Shown piece after piece: positions 1-12,945 of a DNA stretch of 64,000 bases. The DNA is from Nyssa sinensis (taxonomy: Eukaryota > Streptophyta > Magnoliopsida > Cornales > Nyssaceae): the NCBI GenBank assembly GCA_008638375.1, contig CM018047.1:49849679-49913678 (forward strand), in the 5' to 3' direction. The first letter of the stretch is position 1; each line of letters starts with the position of its first letter. The notes beneath the pieces were generated by a model. It was not told the origin of the DNA. It made no database searches and saw only the letters and a program-made list of their open reading frames with translations. The translations under genes and the position numbers were made by a program.

Positions 1-1786
1 TATGTTGGGCACTCCTTAGTAAATATCTACATTTTGTGGTTTCACAATTTTATGCTTTTGTTTGACATAAGGAGATTCTAAGAGTGAATTTTGTTTTTCT
101 TCTAATGATTTTTCTTAGGGAACTTTGATTGCTTTTGCTGCTTTTTCCCAAGAGAAGCTGTTGAACATGTTAAGATCAGCTGCTTTGCTTTGCCCTATTG
201 CTTATATGGGTCAGATGCCCTCACCCCTTGCAAGAAGTGCTGCTGAAACTTTTATTGCTGAAGTAATAAATAAAGATCTCTCCTATTTTAATGTGATGTC
301 AAATTGCAGCAGAATGAAATTGGCTTACAGTCCCTTTTTTTTATCTCAATTTTTGACAGGACTTGTACTGGTTGGGTGTCAATGAATTTGCTCCAAGAGG
401 GTGAGAAACCAACTTGATCAGCATTTGTACTTACAAACCAAAACACTTTCAACTAAAATTACAATTTTTTTTTTTTTTATATAAATAAATTTGGCCCTAA
501 CCACGTATATAAAACCCAAAATAATTTTCACTTTAAAAAGAATGCATAAAAGTTTGACGAACATATCCAGTTGTTATATTTTCCATTTATTTAAAAAATG
601 TAAACATCATTATGATTCAAGAGAAACCCTTTGAATAAATGTTAGTCTGTCATTTTTTACATAAGCTATTTTTTCTTCCAAGTGAGCAGGGAAGCTGTAG
701 CCAAACTTCTTGAAGTTATCTGCAGTAAACCGGGCAATAACTGCACCGATTTGATTACTGCTTTGACTGGTATTATAAATGTTCCTGGCCTGAAATTAGC
801 ACATTGACACAGCAAATTTAATTCTCTCCATTGCTGACCAGTTTGTGTAATTGTTAAAAATAGGTCAGAATTGCTGCCTAAATTCTTCCCAGGCTGATGT
901 TTTTCTTCACCATGAACCTCAGTCAACAGCCACAAAAAACATGGTCCATTTAGCTCAAAGTAAGTTTCTCCAAGTTTCTGCTTACTACAATAAATTCCGG
1001 GTTGCTTCCACAGTTATTAAGATTAGCTGATTGACATCTCTACGTGAGGTTTTCACCATGGAAGTAGCCAAAACATCTCTGCCAATAACATTTTCCCAAG
1101 TAAACATTAACTTTAAGGCTGCCTATGGCTAGTTTTTGATTGATTTCCTTGAGTTATTTAACATGAATGCCTAAACAGCAAACAATTAACCAAAGTCTGG
1201 CATTGTTTCTCTTATAAGAAAAGAAAAAAACCTGAGATTCCTCTTGACTGTAATATATTAGCAGTAAAGCAACATTTTTTAAGGATATTTTTTCGTCGAA
1301 GAAAATTGGGCATTCATATTCTTTAAGATTGTTGAAGTAACAAATATTGACAGTTGAGGGAAATAACATTGCCAAGACATGATCACTTCTCTTCCTTGAT
1401 GCTTTTGTTTTCATTGGAAGACATTCTTCTAAAGCTATTTATTCTGGATTTGTGGTTTCTGGATAGTGATTAGAGGAGGGACTATAGCAATGTATGATTA
1501 CGGCAGTGAAGATGAGAACAATAAACACTATAAGCGGTCCACTCCTCCCGTGTACGACATGTCAAGCATCCCCAATGACCTTCCTCTTTTCCTGAGCTAT
1601 GGTGGGCAGGACATGCTTTCTGATGTGAATGATGTGCAGACCTTGCTAGACAGTCTGGTGGATCATGATGCCGATAAGCTTGTAGTACAGTACAGGGATG
1701 ATTATGCACATGCTGATTTTGTTATGGCTGTAAATGCTAAGCAAGTTGTGTATGATCCTCTCATGGCCTTCTTCAAGCTCCAGTAA
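1..1786 (+). CDS. Triacylglycerol lipase 2-like, copy 1 (3' part, cut by window edge)
   Basis: Acid lipase of the alpha/beta-hydrolase fold (gastric/lysosomal lipase family), expected to hydrolyse acylglycerols or steryl esters in the secretory or vacuolar route. Exons seen by GT-AG borders and comparison with the two complete copies: 1-18, 119-262, 360-400, 690-769, 864-959, 1467-1786. They join in frame without a stop. The nucleophile motif GHSLG is split by the first visible intron (GHSL at 7-18, G at 119). The last exon holds the acid residue in SYGGQDMLSD and the catalytic His in DYAHADF, and ends in TAA at 1784-1786. The missing 5' part (about 174 codons in the complete copies) lies upstream of the window. 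Nothing seen suggests a pseudogene. Confidence 0.88.
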
Positions 1787-2859
1787 GAACATTTGTAGTG
1801 GAGAAGAGACAGTATGACAACTTTTTTTTTGTTGTATAAATTATAAGTATAATTTGTATCCAACCCCCTTTCCTTTTTCTAGTCTACTTGTAACAATTAT
1901 ACTAGCATACATATTTAAATTTCTCTCCATAATGAAGCCCCATTATGCTTTTGATTTCGAAAGCCTCATTTTTCCATCTCAAATCACACACACACACACA
2001 AAAAAAACCTGTTGTTAACATTTTAACATCTACTAATGAATGCATCATTTCTGGACTACACAACATTCAGCTCTCGCGATGCGTATGTTTGTGTTTTTCC
2101 CTTCCTTCTTTTTTCAAGTTTCTTTTTACCAATTTTTTTTTTTTGGTGCTTGGGATGTTTTAACCAAATTTCTGATATGCTGTCAGAAGACCTGAGATAC
2201 AATAACAGCACAGGCATCTCTCCATTATTATCCACCAGCTGCCTGTTGCATCTAAGCTTACTAGGAGGCCATTTAACAGTCCTGTATGAATAATTTTCAT
2301 GTTTGATTTGATGATTTGAGCAACTCAGTTCTAAGCAAATTCCAAGTATCAAATAAAAAGAAGAAAAAGAGAATCAATCAAATTCTTCATTGGTGGAAAA
2401 AAGTTAGAAAACAAGTAAACTGTACAAAAGTTAGATTGTTTTTGAATTCATCAATCTGATTTGTTCCCTTTTATCTCTACAAAATGGTATTTGTCAAATG
2501 GTCATGCAACAAATTTCCAGAAGACCAGCAGAGCAGGGGTAGACTTTTATTTTCAATTAACAATAAAGAGTCACAAGATAATAATGTTATTGCTAAAAGA
2601 ATTTAGGGAAAATTATATTACTCTTTCAATTACTTTTTACAAGAACTTATTAATATTGTATATTTAGGATAAGGCTTCTCACCATTATTTTTTTTACAAT
2701 TTCTCAAAGGATACTTAGAATGTATACCACATTATCTATTGTTTAATTATTAATAGGAGATTAACTAACTGGACTAGCCCAATTGGCTATCCATGTCTCC
2801 TCCACTTAAATTTGGCAGCCAAATCACCCTAGTTACGGGCACTTAGAAAAACCTAGGAG
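1787..2859. other. 3' flank of lipase copy 1
   Basis: No gene. It begins with the presumed 3' UTR and has a short CA microsatellite near 1988-2000. The stretch 2392-2500 is closely similar to 54803-54912, which lies at the same place downstream of lipase copy 3, so this flank belongs to the duplicated unit. Confidence 0.6.
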
Positions 2860-3542
2860 CAAGGATCAAAGTTTCGTTTCTTTTCCATCGAAACGGCCGA
2901 AACGTTTCTGTTTCTCAGGGAACCGAAACGAAACACTAGTAGAATATCGAAATTCACATGTTTCTATAAAAACAAAATTGTTTTCGTAGAAACATACCGA
3001 AACTAGTGGAAACATACCGAATCAGAGAATACATTTCTTTTATATCAACAATAATTCTAGAAGTTAGTAAAAAATAATATCCATTTATTTTTCAAGGATT
3101 AAGACTCAAAATTACAAGAAGATATATTTCTATTATTTTTCCTAAAATAATAGAAAAGTCATAGGAGAAATAAAGTGTAGAGAAACAACTATTTTAATAC
3201 TAAGTTACTAATTATAATAGGTTTAAATCGCTATTTATTTTACTTTTTATTTTATATGTAACTTGTGTCAAATTATTTAATTCATGGATTTTACATAGTA
3301 TATATCTATTATGTCATTTATCATGAATTAGTATCATTTATCATGAATATGATGTATATGCCTTAAACATGCACAAATATTCAATAAATAGGCTTATTTG
3401 TATAAATAAATAAATTTTAAGTTATGTTTCCACATGTTTCTAATTTTTTTCTCCGTTTCCATTATGTTTCCGAAACGTTTCCGAAGCGTTTCTGTTTCCG
3501 GACAGACCGAAACTATACATCGAAACGATATTTTGATCCTTG
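2860..3542. mobile_element. hAT-like non-autonomous element (MITE), 683 bp
   Basis: The ends are inverted: the left starts CAAGGATCAAA and the right ends TTTGATCCTTG, followed inward by GTTTCGTTTC and GATATCGTTTC-type sequence. It is flanked by a perfect 8-bp duplication CCTAGGAG (2852-2859 and 3543-3550), the hAT signature length. Both subterminal regions are crowded with GAAAC/GTTTC words, including palindromic GAAACGTTTC, which could be transposase-binding sites. The AT-rich middle has no open frame, so it depends on a transposase elsewhere. Confidence 0.8.
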
Positions 3543-3663
3543 CCTAGGAGGCTGTTTAGGTATTCTTCAAAATTAAATAACATTAGTTATTTGATATTAA
3601 CAAAAAGAAACTCACTTTGATTTGACTTTGTTATGATTTTAAGTATTTTTTAAAAATAAATTT

Positions 3664-3819
3664 TGTTAAAAGTATAATAGGATTATTTATATATTATTGT
3701 GATACTAGGGTTAGGATTAGCCACCACATATATATTATTGTGTAATGCTAGTGAGACTAAGGTTTTACAGTTTGTTTCCTTTATTTCTACCATCCTTTTC
3801 AACCTCATGACTCTATTAT
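3664..3819 (+). repeat. 5' LTR, first part (left of the CACTA insertion)
   Basis: Matches the beginning of the 3' LTR at 13717 onward, including the shared GATACTAGGGTTAGGAT word. It breaks off exactly at the TAT target triplet (3817-3819) before the CACTA terminus. Confidence 0.85.
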
Positions 3820-3837
3820 CACTACAAGAAAACAAGT

Positions 3838-4110
3838 TTTTTGCGACGCACAAAATCCGTCGCCATTAGTCACTATCAGCGATGCCTATTTGTGCGTCGC
3901 AAATAAGGGTGAAAATGGGCTTCCCTCAGTAAAAAAAAAAGGGCACGAAGGCTTTAGCAACGACCCAAAGCTTATTTGCAACGCACCGTGCGTCGCCAAT
4001 AACATGGGACTATTTGCGACACCCAAGTGTGCGTCGCAAATAATCTTTTCGGCCTTTAGCGATGCGCATTAAGATTATTAGCGACGCTCTCTGGGCGTCG
4101 CGAATAGTCT
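3838..4110. repeat. Left subterminal repeat region of the CACTA element
   Basis: Multiple copies of TTAGCGACGC/GCGTCGC-like words in both orientations, a few tens of bases apart. In En/Spm-type elements such words are bound by the TNPA-type protein. Confidence 0.75.
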
Positions 4111-4249
4111 TATAAAATCCCTAATTCACATTGCGCGACCTCTCTCTCTCTAGTTCTATTTTCTCTCTGTCTCTGTCTCTCAACTCCTAGAACTGAGTCT
4201 GCCGCCACCGTTCGCCGCGCCGCCGCTTCCATCGCCTCCCGGTACCTTT

Positions 4250-7223
4250 AGATATGGCTTATTTTCATATTTTCTTCTTTTTTATTTTAGAAAATTATAT
4301 TTGTATTGGCTGGGTTGATTAAGTATGAAAAAAATGATAAATACCATGGATATGTTTTTCAAGCATTCAAGTGTTATGAATCTAATAAAAAATTTTCCAT
4401 GTAAAAAAATCATGTTTATTTTCTTCTCACAGCACATGGCATATTTTTATTGGCAGATCCATAAAAATATCTATGTAGCATGAGTTTGTCACCACTTGTA
4501 AGGATGCAAGTATCTTTGAACCATCCAAAATCTTCGTATGTTCAGGGAGGTAAAGATGCACCGAAAAAAACAAAAACAGGAGAATATTCTCTTGCTATTT
4601 TTCTTATTACTCTTATGTTTATTGATTTGATTCCTTGTAAATTGTAGTAGATCATTTTAGATTTCGACTCTACAATGGTTATTAGATTCATGAATTTCCA
4701 ATAAAGATTAGATCTTGTTGGACTTTGCTACATTGTTGTTGTGGAATCTAATTTGGGTACTGTTTGTTTTGTGTTCAACAACTTTGTTTTAAAATTATTT
4801 CTTCACCCAAGTGGAGGAATAAATAAATAAATAACTTTACCCTCAATCTATTCCCATTCCCCAATTAATTTTTAATCAATAAATTTAGAGGTTTGTAAAA
4901 AAAGGTAATCTTAATATTAATAACGTTTATCAAGGTTTTGAAAATTTCTCTAATTTTAATTGCAACATATATAGATAAATTTATTTGTTCATACGAAGAG
5001 AGATAGAATCAAATCTTATTAATTAAAATAAACTTATATATACATGTCTAAATTGAAAGGTGACTGTGTAAAGTTCCTTAGCAATGCAATAGGTTGGAAA
5101 AATAATTTCATATAATCTGCTAGTAAGAATATTATTGCTATTCTATTAACTTTCTCTGTATAGTATATATGAAATAAGATGTTTCCTCTTTGGGTAAGGA
5201 ATATTAATAAAATGTTAATGAAAATGGCAAACTGATTCGAGCTGTCATGTATAAGATATGTTATATAAATAATATTATAATAGTGTTCTAATATAAAATA
5301 TATGAATTAACTCTCTTATAAATAATATTTAATAAGTTAATAATTTTTAATAATTAATAATTTTTTAAGAAATCTATTTGATTTTATGATAGATAATTAA
5401 TAGTTTTATTGTGCATTATTTCCTATTAGATCTTTTTTTTCCCTTTCAGTCATGGTAGTTGGTGTTGGGTTCTGTTTGGTTTAAGCCACATGTTCTGAAC
5501 TTATTTTATTTCATATTTTGGATGGTATGAATAGTTTGCCAATCATACAGAGATATAGAAGTAATTATCTTTTTTTGGCTATCCAAATAAATCTTTGTTA
5601 GAATGCAAAAATTGAGAATTGGAAAGTCATTTTATTTTTTGATAGTTATTTCATTTGGCTCTAATAATGGCTCCCTTATTAGAGTTGCTCCTAGATCGAA
5701 GACAACAAATGAAAATTTAAGAAAAAAAAATCCTTAAAAATGTTAGATTTGTAATAAATCCTCCCCTCCCCCCCCCCCCCCCCCCCAAAAAAAGGATAAA
5801 ATTTGTTAGATTTGCATTTAAAGGGACAATATATTATGTAGAACTCTAGGAAAAAAATATTTCCCCCCTTTTGGCTTTGTTATTTATGGCTAAGCCAATC
5901 ATTGAAAATTTAGTATTTAAAACCACTTTAAAACAAATGTGGAAAAAATTAATTACAATTAATCAAAGTTTTAAGTATTTAGGAATGATATCTAAAACTC
6001 CAGCTATTGTACTAATCTTTTGAAAATCTCAAACAAATTAAGAAAAGGGCAAGAAACTTGGGATAATCTTAATTTGCAATTATTTTTTGTTCCCAATTAT
6101 AATTGACTAAAAACCTTAAAATATGGTTTTGGCCCGAAGAATTACCAATTTATCAAAGAATCAAGTAGTATTAACCATGTCTTTGTCGAAATATTAACTA
6201 TGTATGTCTTTGTCTCTTTGTGTGAGTGTGTAATAGAGATGGGTTGGTTATTTTTTGTACATTTTTTTCTTCAATTTCTTGAAAATTGAAGTATTTTTTT
6301 TAAGGCACTGTTTTAGCATAGAAGTAAAAGAATAATAAAAAACTTTCAAGTTGACTAATGAATTTTTTATTTGTTTAGTCCGCTTATCTGCTAGTTGAAT
6401 TGAATTGAAAATCAAATTTTAAAAGAATATGAATAAATGAATGAAGTCTAGATGAAAGGAAGGAAGGTACCCACTTGGGTTTTATATTAATTTAGTTGCT
6501 TTCGTAAGGGGTCAAATTGATGTAGCCGCTTCCTTGTTTTTAGCTTTTAGTTTTCATCGTTGTCACTCGGCAGTATTATAGTGGCCATTCAATCACATCA
6601 ATGTGATTGAATACTGTCAAACCTGCTGACTCAGCAGTGTACGTTATTAGTAATTTTGTTTTGATATTGGAATATAATTACCCCTTTCTCTAAGAAAGTA
6701 CAAGCATAAATTAGTGTTGATTCCATGAATCAACCCTTTTTATAATTAAACGATTAAGAAACCAATTTTGTAATTGCATCCATGTAAGCCTAGCCCCGTT
6801 CGAGAGTCATTTTCATCATATGTGAATCTTGTCGCCAAATTTATTCGCGATTGGGCTCGTGTGTATGAAAATAGATTCTTGAATTGTCCAGAGAGGACAG
6901 TTCGGGAATGCATAAATCTGCATTGCAATCAATAGCGCATATACTTGAATATTTCACTATGATAAAATTTCAGCACGGTCTCCTATTGTTCTCTAGGTAT
7001 ATATTTAGGCGTGTTAACGTTTATCTCATATACTTGGAGAACCGTGGGGAGATGCTGACGAAATTTTGTAAAAGTGGAATCAAGCATTTGATTTGCTGCT
7101 GATTGCAATGTAGATTGTGCATTCATGAATGGGATAGGACTACCTTACCTTTTAGAAAGAAGTTGAAGGTGATAGGATTCATGTTTCATATTTATAACGA
7201 GTATCATTTTTGACTTGTATTAG
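4250..7223. other. CACTA interior without recognisable gene
   Basis: AT-rich sequence with no convincing coding frame. There is a C homopolymer at about 5768-5786. The stretch lies between the putative leader donor near 4242 and the acceptor just before 7224 and is best read as a long first intron of the transposase gene. Confidence 0.5.
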
Positions 7224-7233
7224 GTAGACGAAA

Positions 7234-7443
7234 ATGGATAAGAGTTGGATGGACTTGACGGTCAGGCATTTGCCAGGGTATGTGAAGGGGATCAAAGATT
7301 TTATTGAGTTTGCTCGTGCATCTGCAGATGGGAGAAATAGGATAAAATGTCCATGTAAGAGGTGCAATAATAGGGAGTATATGGACATAGATGAGGCCAA
7401 AGAACACCTACTCGAACACGGGATGGACAAGAGGTATACGTGA
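7234..7443 (+). pseudogene. CACTA transposase N-terminal domain remnant (69 codons)
   Basis: Begins MDKSWMDL and contains the CPCKRCNN cysteine cluster, then EHLLEHGMDKRYT and a TGA. This is the layout of the transposase-associated domain at the N-terminus of plant TNP2-type transposases: conserved MD-SWM start, FIEFA segment, zinc-binding CPC-x2-C, and a His near the end. A splice acceptor (TATTAG) lies 10 bases upstream. In full-length relatives the protein continues for hundreds of residues. Here the frame stops where the satellite begins, so the catalytic transposase is missing. It cannot work as a transposase but might still make a short DNA-binding peptide. Confidence 0.7.
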
Positions 7444-7445
7444 TG

Positions 7446-10400
7446 AGAATTTTCTGCACTTGGTTCGGATGTCTGGTTTGAAACTTATGTAAGTTTTAGC
7501 TCCAAAAAGGCTTATTTTGGGGTTTTGACAGACCAAAATGCCGGATATAGGCCTAACTATACTGAAAACCCATCACAAACCTCACAAATGATAAAATAGA
7601 CTTGCACAAACTTATGACACTCAGTTCGGATGCCCGGTTTGATACTTGTGCAAGTTTTAGCTCCAAAAAGGCTCATTTTGGGGTTTTGACAGACCAAAAT
7701 TCTGGATATCCGCCTAAATACACCGAAACCCCATCACAAACCTTATAAATGATAAAATAGACTTGCACGAACTTACGGCACTCGGTTTGAATGCCCGATT
7801 TGAAACTTTTGCAAGTTTTAGCTCCAAAAAGGCTCATTTTAGGGTTTTGAAAGACCAAAATGCTGGATATCGGCCTAGCTACACCAAAACCCCATCACAC
7901 ACCTCAAAAATGATAAAATAGACTTGCACGAACTTACGGCACTCGGTTTGGATGCCAGGTTTGAAATTTATGCAAGTTTCAGCTCTAAAAAGGCCCATTT
8001 TGGGGTTTTGAAGGACCAAAATGTCGGATATCAGCCTAACTACACCGAAACCCCATCACACACCTCAAAAATGATAAAATAGACCTGCACAAACTTACGG
8101 CACACTGTTCGGATGCTCGGTTTGAAACTTATACAAGTTTTAGCTCTAAAAAGGTCAATTTTGAGGTTTTGAAGGACCAAAATGCTGGATATTGGCCTAA
8201 CTACACCGAAACTCCATCACATACCTCAAAAATGATAAAATAGAATTGCACAAACTTACAGCGCTCGGTTCGGATATCCGGTTTGAAACTTATGCAAGTT
8301 TCAGCTCTAAAAAGGCTCATTTTGGGGTTTCGATAGACCAAAATACCGAATATTGGCCTAACTAATTCGAAACCCATCACACACCTCACAAATAATAAAA
8401 TAGACTTGCACAAACTTATGGCACTCAGTTCGGATGCCTGGTTTGATATTTGTGCAAGTTTTAGTTCTAAAAAGGCTCATTTTGGGGTTTTGAAAGACCA
8501 AAATTTCGGATATCCGCCTAACTATACTAAAACCCATCATAAATCTCAAAAATGATAAAATAGAATTGCACGAACTTACGGCACTCGGTTCGAATGTACG
8601 GTTTGAAACTTATATAAGTTTCAGCTCCAAAAAGGCTCATTTTTGGGGTTTTGACAGACCAAAATGCCAGATATCGGCCTAACTATACCGAAACCCCATC
8701 ACACACCTCAAAAATGATAAAATAGAATTGCACGAACTTACGACACTCGGTTCGGATGTCCGGTTTGAAACTTATGCAAGTTTCAGCTTCAAAAGGCTCG
8801 TTTTCGGGTTTTGATAGACCAAAATGCCGGATATCAGCCTAACTACACCAAAACCCCATCACAAACCTTAAAAATGATAAAATTTACTTTCAAAAACTTA
8901 CGACACTCAATTTGGATGCCCGGTTTGATACTTGTACAAGTTTCAGCTCCAAAAAGGCTCATTTTGGGGTTTTGAAGGACCAAAATGCCGGATATCGGCC
9001 TAACTACACAAAAACCCCATCACACACCTCAAAAATGATAAAATAGACTTGCAAAAACTTACGGCACTCAGTTTGGATGCCCGGTTTGATACTTGTGCAA
9101 GTTTCAGCTCCAAAACGGCTCATTTTGGGGTTTTGACGGACCAAAATGCCGGATATCTGCCTAACTATACCGAAACCCCATCACACACCTCACAAATGAT
9201 AAAATAGACTTGCACGAACTTACGGCACTCAGTTCGGATGCCCGGTTTGAAACTTTTGCAAGTTTCAGCTTCAAAGAGGCTCATTTTAGGGTTTTGACAG
9301 ACCAAAATGCTGGATATCGGCCTAAATACACCGAAACCCCATCACACACCTCACAAATGATAAAATAGACTTGCACGAACTTATAGCCTTCGGTTCGGAT
9401 GCCCGGTTTGAAACTTATGCAAGTTTTAACTCTAAAAAGGCCCATTTTGGGGTTTTGAATGACCAAAAAGTTGGATATCGGCCTAACTACACTAAAACCC
9501 CATCACACAACTCAAAAATGATGAAATAGACTTGCATGAACTTATGACACTCGATTCGGATGCTTGGTTTGAAACTTATGCAAGTTTTAGTTAAAAAAAT
9601 GTTCATTTTGAGGTTTTGAAGGACCAAAATGCCGGATATTGGCCTAACTACACTAAAACCCCATCACAAACCTCAAAAATGATAAAATAGAATTGCACGA
9701 ACTTACGGCACTCGGTTCGGATGTCCGGTTTGAAACTTATGCAAGTTTCAGCTCTAAAGAGCCTCATTTTGGGGTTTTGATAGACCAAAATGGCGGATAT
9801 CGGCCTAACTACATTGAAACTCCATCACACACCTCAAAATGATAAAATAGAGTTGCACAAACTTATGGCACTCGGTTCGGATGTCTGGTTTGAAACTTAT
9901 ACAAGTTTCAGCTCCAAAAAGGCTCATTTTGGGGTTTTGACAGACCAAAATGCCGGATATCGGCCTAAATACACCGAAACCCAATCACACACCTCAAAAA
10001 TGATAAAATAGACTTACAAAAACTTACAGCACTCCGTTCGGATGCTTGGTTTGATACTTGTGTAAGGTTCAGCTCCAAAATGGCTCATTTTGGGGTTTTG
10101 ACAGGCCAAAATTTTGGATATCGGCCTAACTACACCAAAATCCCATCACACACCTCAAAAATGATAAAATAGAATTGCACAAACTTACGGCACTCTGTTC
10201 GGATGTCCGGTTTGAAACTTATACAAGTTTTAGCTCCAAAAAAGGCTCATTTTGGGGTTTTGACAGACCAAAACGCCAGATATTAGCGTAACTACACCGA
10301 AACCCCATCACATACCTTTAAAATTATAAAATAGACTTTCACAAACTTACGACACTCAGTTCGGATGCCCGGTTTGAAACTTATGCAAGTTTCAGCTCTA

Positions 10401-11985
10401 AAAAGGCCCATTTTGGAGTTTTGAAGGACCAAAATGTCGGATATCGGGCTAACTACATTGAAACCCCATCAAACACCTCAAAAATGATAAAATAGACTTG
10501 CACGAACTTACAACACTTGGTTCGGATGCCCGGTTTGAAACTTATGCAAGTTTCAGCTCCAAAAAGGTCCATTTTGAGGTTTTGAAGGACCAAAATGCTG
10601 GATATCGGCCTAAATACACCGAAAACCCATCACATACCTCAAAAATGATAAAATAGAATTTCAAAAACTTACGGCACTCGGTTTGGATGTCTGGTTTGAA
10701 ACTTATGCAAGTTCCAGCTTCAAAAAGGCTCATTTTGGGATTTTGATAGACCATAATGCCGGATATTGGCCTAACTACACCAAAACCCTATCACACACCT
10801 CACAAATGATAAAATAGACTTGCACAAACTTACAGAACTCGGTTCGGATGCCCGGTTTGAAACTCATGCAAGTTTCAGCTCCAAAAAGGCCCATTTTGGG
10901 GTTTTGAAGGACCAAAATGTCAGATATCGGCCTAACTACACAGAAAATCCATCAAACACCTCAAAAATGATAAAATAGACTTGCACGAACTTACGACACT
11001 CGGTTTGGATGCCTGGTTTGAAACTTATGCAAGTTTCAGCTCCAAAAAGGTCAATTTTGAGGTTTTGAAGGACCAAAATGCTGGATATTGGCCTAACTAT
11101 ACCGAACCCCCATCACACACCTCAAAAATGATAAAATAGAATTGCACAAACTTACGACACTCGGTTTGGATGTCTGGTTTGAAACTTATGCAAGTTTCAG
11201 CTCCAAAAAGGCTCATTTTGGAGTTTTGACAGACCAAAATGCCGAGTATTGGCTTAACTACACCAAAACCCCATCACACACCTCAAAAATGATAAAATAG
11301 ACTTGCACAAACTTACGACACTCTGTTCGGATGCTCGGTTTGATACTTGTGCAAGTTTGAGCTCCAAAAAGGCTCATTTTGAGGTTTTGACAGGACCAAA
11401 ATGCCGGATATCGGCCTAACTACACTGAAACCCCATCACACACCTCAAAAATGATAAAATAGACTTGCACGAACTTATGGCACTCGGTTCGGATGTCCAG
11501 TTTGAAACTTATACAAGTTTCAGCTCCAAAAAGGCTCATTTTGGGGTTTTGACAGACCAAAATGCCGGATATTAGCCTAAATACACCGAAACCCAATCAC
11601 ACACCTCAAAAATGATAAAATAGACTTGCAAAAACTTACGGCACTTAGTTCGGATGCTTGGTTTGATACTTGTGCAAGGTTCAGCTCCAAAATGGCTCAT
11701 TTTGGGGTTTTGACAGGCCAAAATGCCAGATATCGACCTAACTACACCGAAAACCCATCACACACCTCAAAAATGATCAAATAGAATGGTACGAACTTGC
11801 GGCACTCGGTTTGGATATCCGGTTTGAAACTTATACAAGTTTCAGCTCCAAAAAGGCTCATTTTGGGGTTTGGAATGACCAAAATGCCGGATATGGGTCT
11901 AACTGCACCGAAGCCCCTTCACACACCTCAAAAATGATAAAATAGATTTGCATGAACTTACGGCACTCGGTAGTGGTTTGCAACT
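7446..11985. repeat. Satellite array, about 28 units of 161 bp
   Basis: The word TTCGGATG (or a close variant) recurs at 7464, 7625, 7786, 7947, 8108 and onward, a constant step of 161 bp, to about 11970. Each unit reads through recognisable blocks: TTTGAAACTTATGCAAG, GCTCCAAAAAGGCTC, GGGGTTTTGA-AGACC, ATGCCGGATATCGGCC, AACCCCATCACACACC and ATGATAAAATAGACTTGCA. Units differ by scattered substitutions and small indels. Since 161 is not a multiple of 3 the frame changes every unit; short open frames on the minus strand are by-products, not genes. The array lies wholly inside the CACTA element. Confidence 0.93.
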
Positions 11986-12430
11986 TATGCTACTTTATGC
12001 CATTCTTACTATTTATGCATGAAAAAAAAAAAAAAAAAACTATTCACATTCTATGTTCATATATATATATTTAATAATTGTTCTAATATATATCATTTGA
12101 TCTTTATTTCAGATTGATTGGGATTATTGCGCCGCCAAAATTACGTGTTTTGCATCGGAACTTGTTATTTTATTTTATTTTTTTCTTTTCATTGGCAGGT
12201 ATACTTACATTTGTTGAGACAATTTTAATTTTTCTATTTATTGTTAAATTGTACTTTTATAAATGTTCATAATTAGTATAATATATATATTTATATGAAT
12301 GTATATTTCTTTTTTAATAGTCATTTCAGAATGCTTGAAATTTATTGTATATCAGGATGATTGATACAGGTTTAAACAGGAATAAAAATACAAATAAAAC
12401 AAAAAACTTTGGTTCAAAAATAAAAAAAGA
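11986..12430. other. CACTA interior between satellite and right subterminal region
   Basis: AT-rich, including an A homopolymer near 12021-12040 and a TA run near 12060. No coding sequence recognised. Confidence 0.45.
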
Positions 12431-12431
12431 A

Positions 12432-12815
12432 GACTTTTAGTGACGCACAAAATGCGTCGCTAAAAGTAAAGAAATAAGTGCCAGTACACTATTAGTAACG
12501 CTCAGAAAGCGTCGCTAAATACCCACATTTAGGGATGCACATAGGGCGTCGCAAAAGACAACCATTAGCAACGCACAGTATATGTCGCAGAAGGCCACTA
12601 TTAGCGACGCTCACATGTGCGTCGCTAATGGTTGTATTTTGCGACGCTCTCTGTGCGTCCCTAATGGTGGTCTTTTGCGACGCACTTTGCGGCCTTGTAT
12701 AGTATTTGCGACACATGTGAAGAATTATTAGTGACGCTTGACGTGCGTCGCAAAATACCTTTAGCGACGCTGTTTTCCACTATTAGCGACGCACGTGGGC
12801 GTCGCTAATAATGCA
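12432..12815. repeat. Right subterminal repeat region of the CACTA element
   Basis: Dense TTAGCGACGC/GCGTCGC words in both orientations, mirroring 3838-4110. It runs to the right terminal inverted repeat at about 12814-12828. Confidence 0.8.
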
Positions 12816-12828
12816 TTTTCCTGTAGTG

Positions 12829-12945
12829 TATATAAAGAGGCCATTGGTATAATTTCTATCAACTCAATCTAATATAATGTAGTCATTTGTGTTATTCTGT
12901 TTCTCTATTTCTTTTCTCTTTTATCTTATTTCACCAAATCTAAGA
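12829..12945 (+). repeat. 5' LTR, second part (right of the CACTA insertion)
   Basis: Starts with the second copy of the TAT triplet and continues the LTR, matching the 3' LTR from about 13873 onward (TATAAAG, ATAATTTCTATCAA, TTTCTTTTCTCTTTTATC). It ends just before the tRNA-primer-like sequence at 12946. Confidence 0.8.

Larger units (their letters stand above)
3820..12828 (+). mobile_element. CACTA (En/Spm) transposon derivative, 9.0 kb
   Basis: The left end is CACTACAAGAAAA and the right end is the complement of CACTACAGGAAAA. The target triplet TAT is duplicated (3817-3819, 12829-12831). Both ends carry many copies of a GCGACGC/GCGTCGC motif in both orientations, as expected of CACTA subterminal binding sites. 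A pyrimidine-rich leader (about 4140-4240) ends in a plausible splice donor (CCCG|GTACCT) and is followed by about 3 kb of intron-like AT-rich DNA up to an acceptor before 7224 and the only coding remnant (7234-7443). The rest of the transposase is gone and a large satellite array fills its place, so the element is not autonomous. Confidence 0.9.

Noticed and set aside
7673..10754. Repeated minus-strand frames reading like PKMSLF-AKTC-SFKPGI-TEC-KFVQVYFI
   Set aside because: They recur with the 161-bp satellite and the frame breaks every unit because 161 is not divisible by 3; these are by-products of the repeat, not a protein family.
3838..12815. Short GC-rich repeats GCGACGC/GCGTCGC considered as a CRISPR-like or regulatory array
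   Set aside because: They sit only at the two ends of a CACTA element, in both orientations and with irregular spacing, as expected for subterminal transposase-binding sites.
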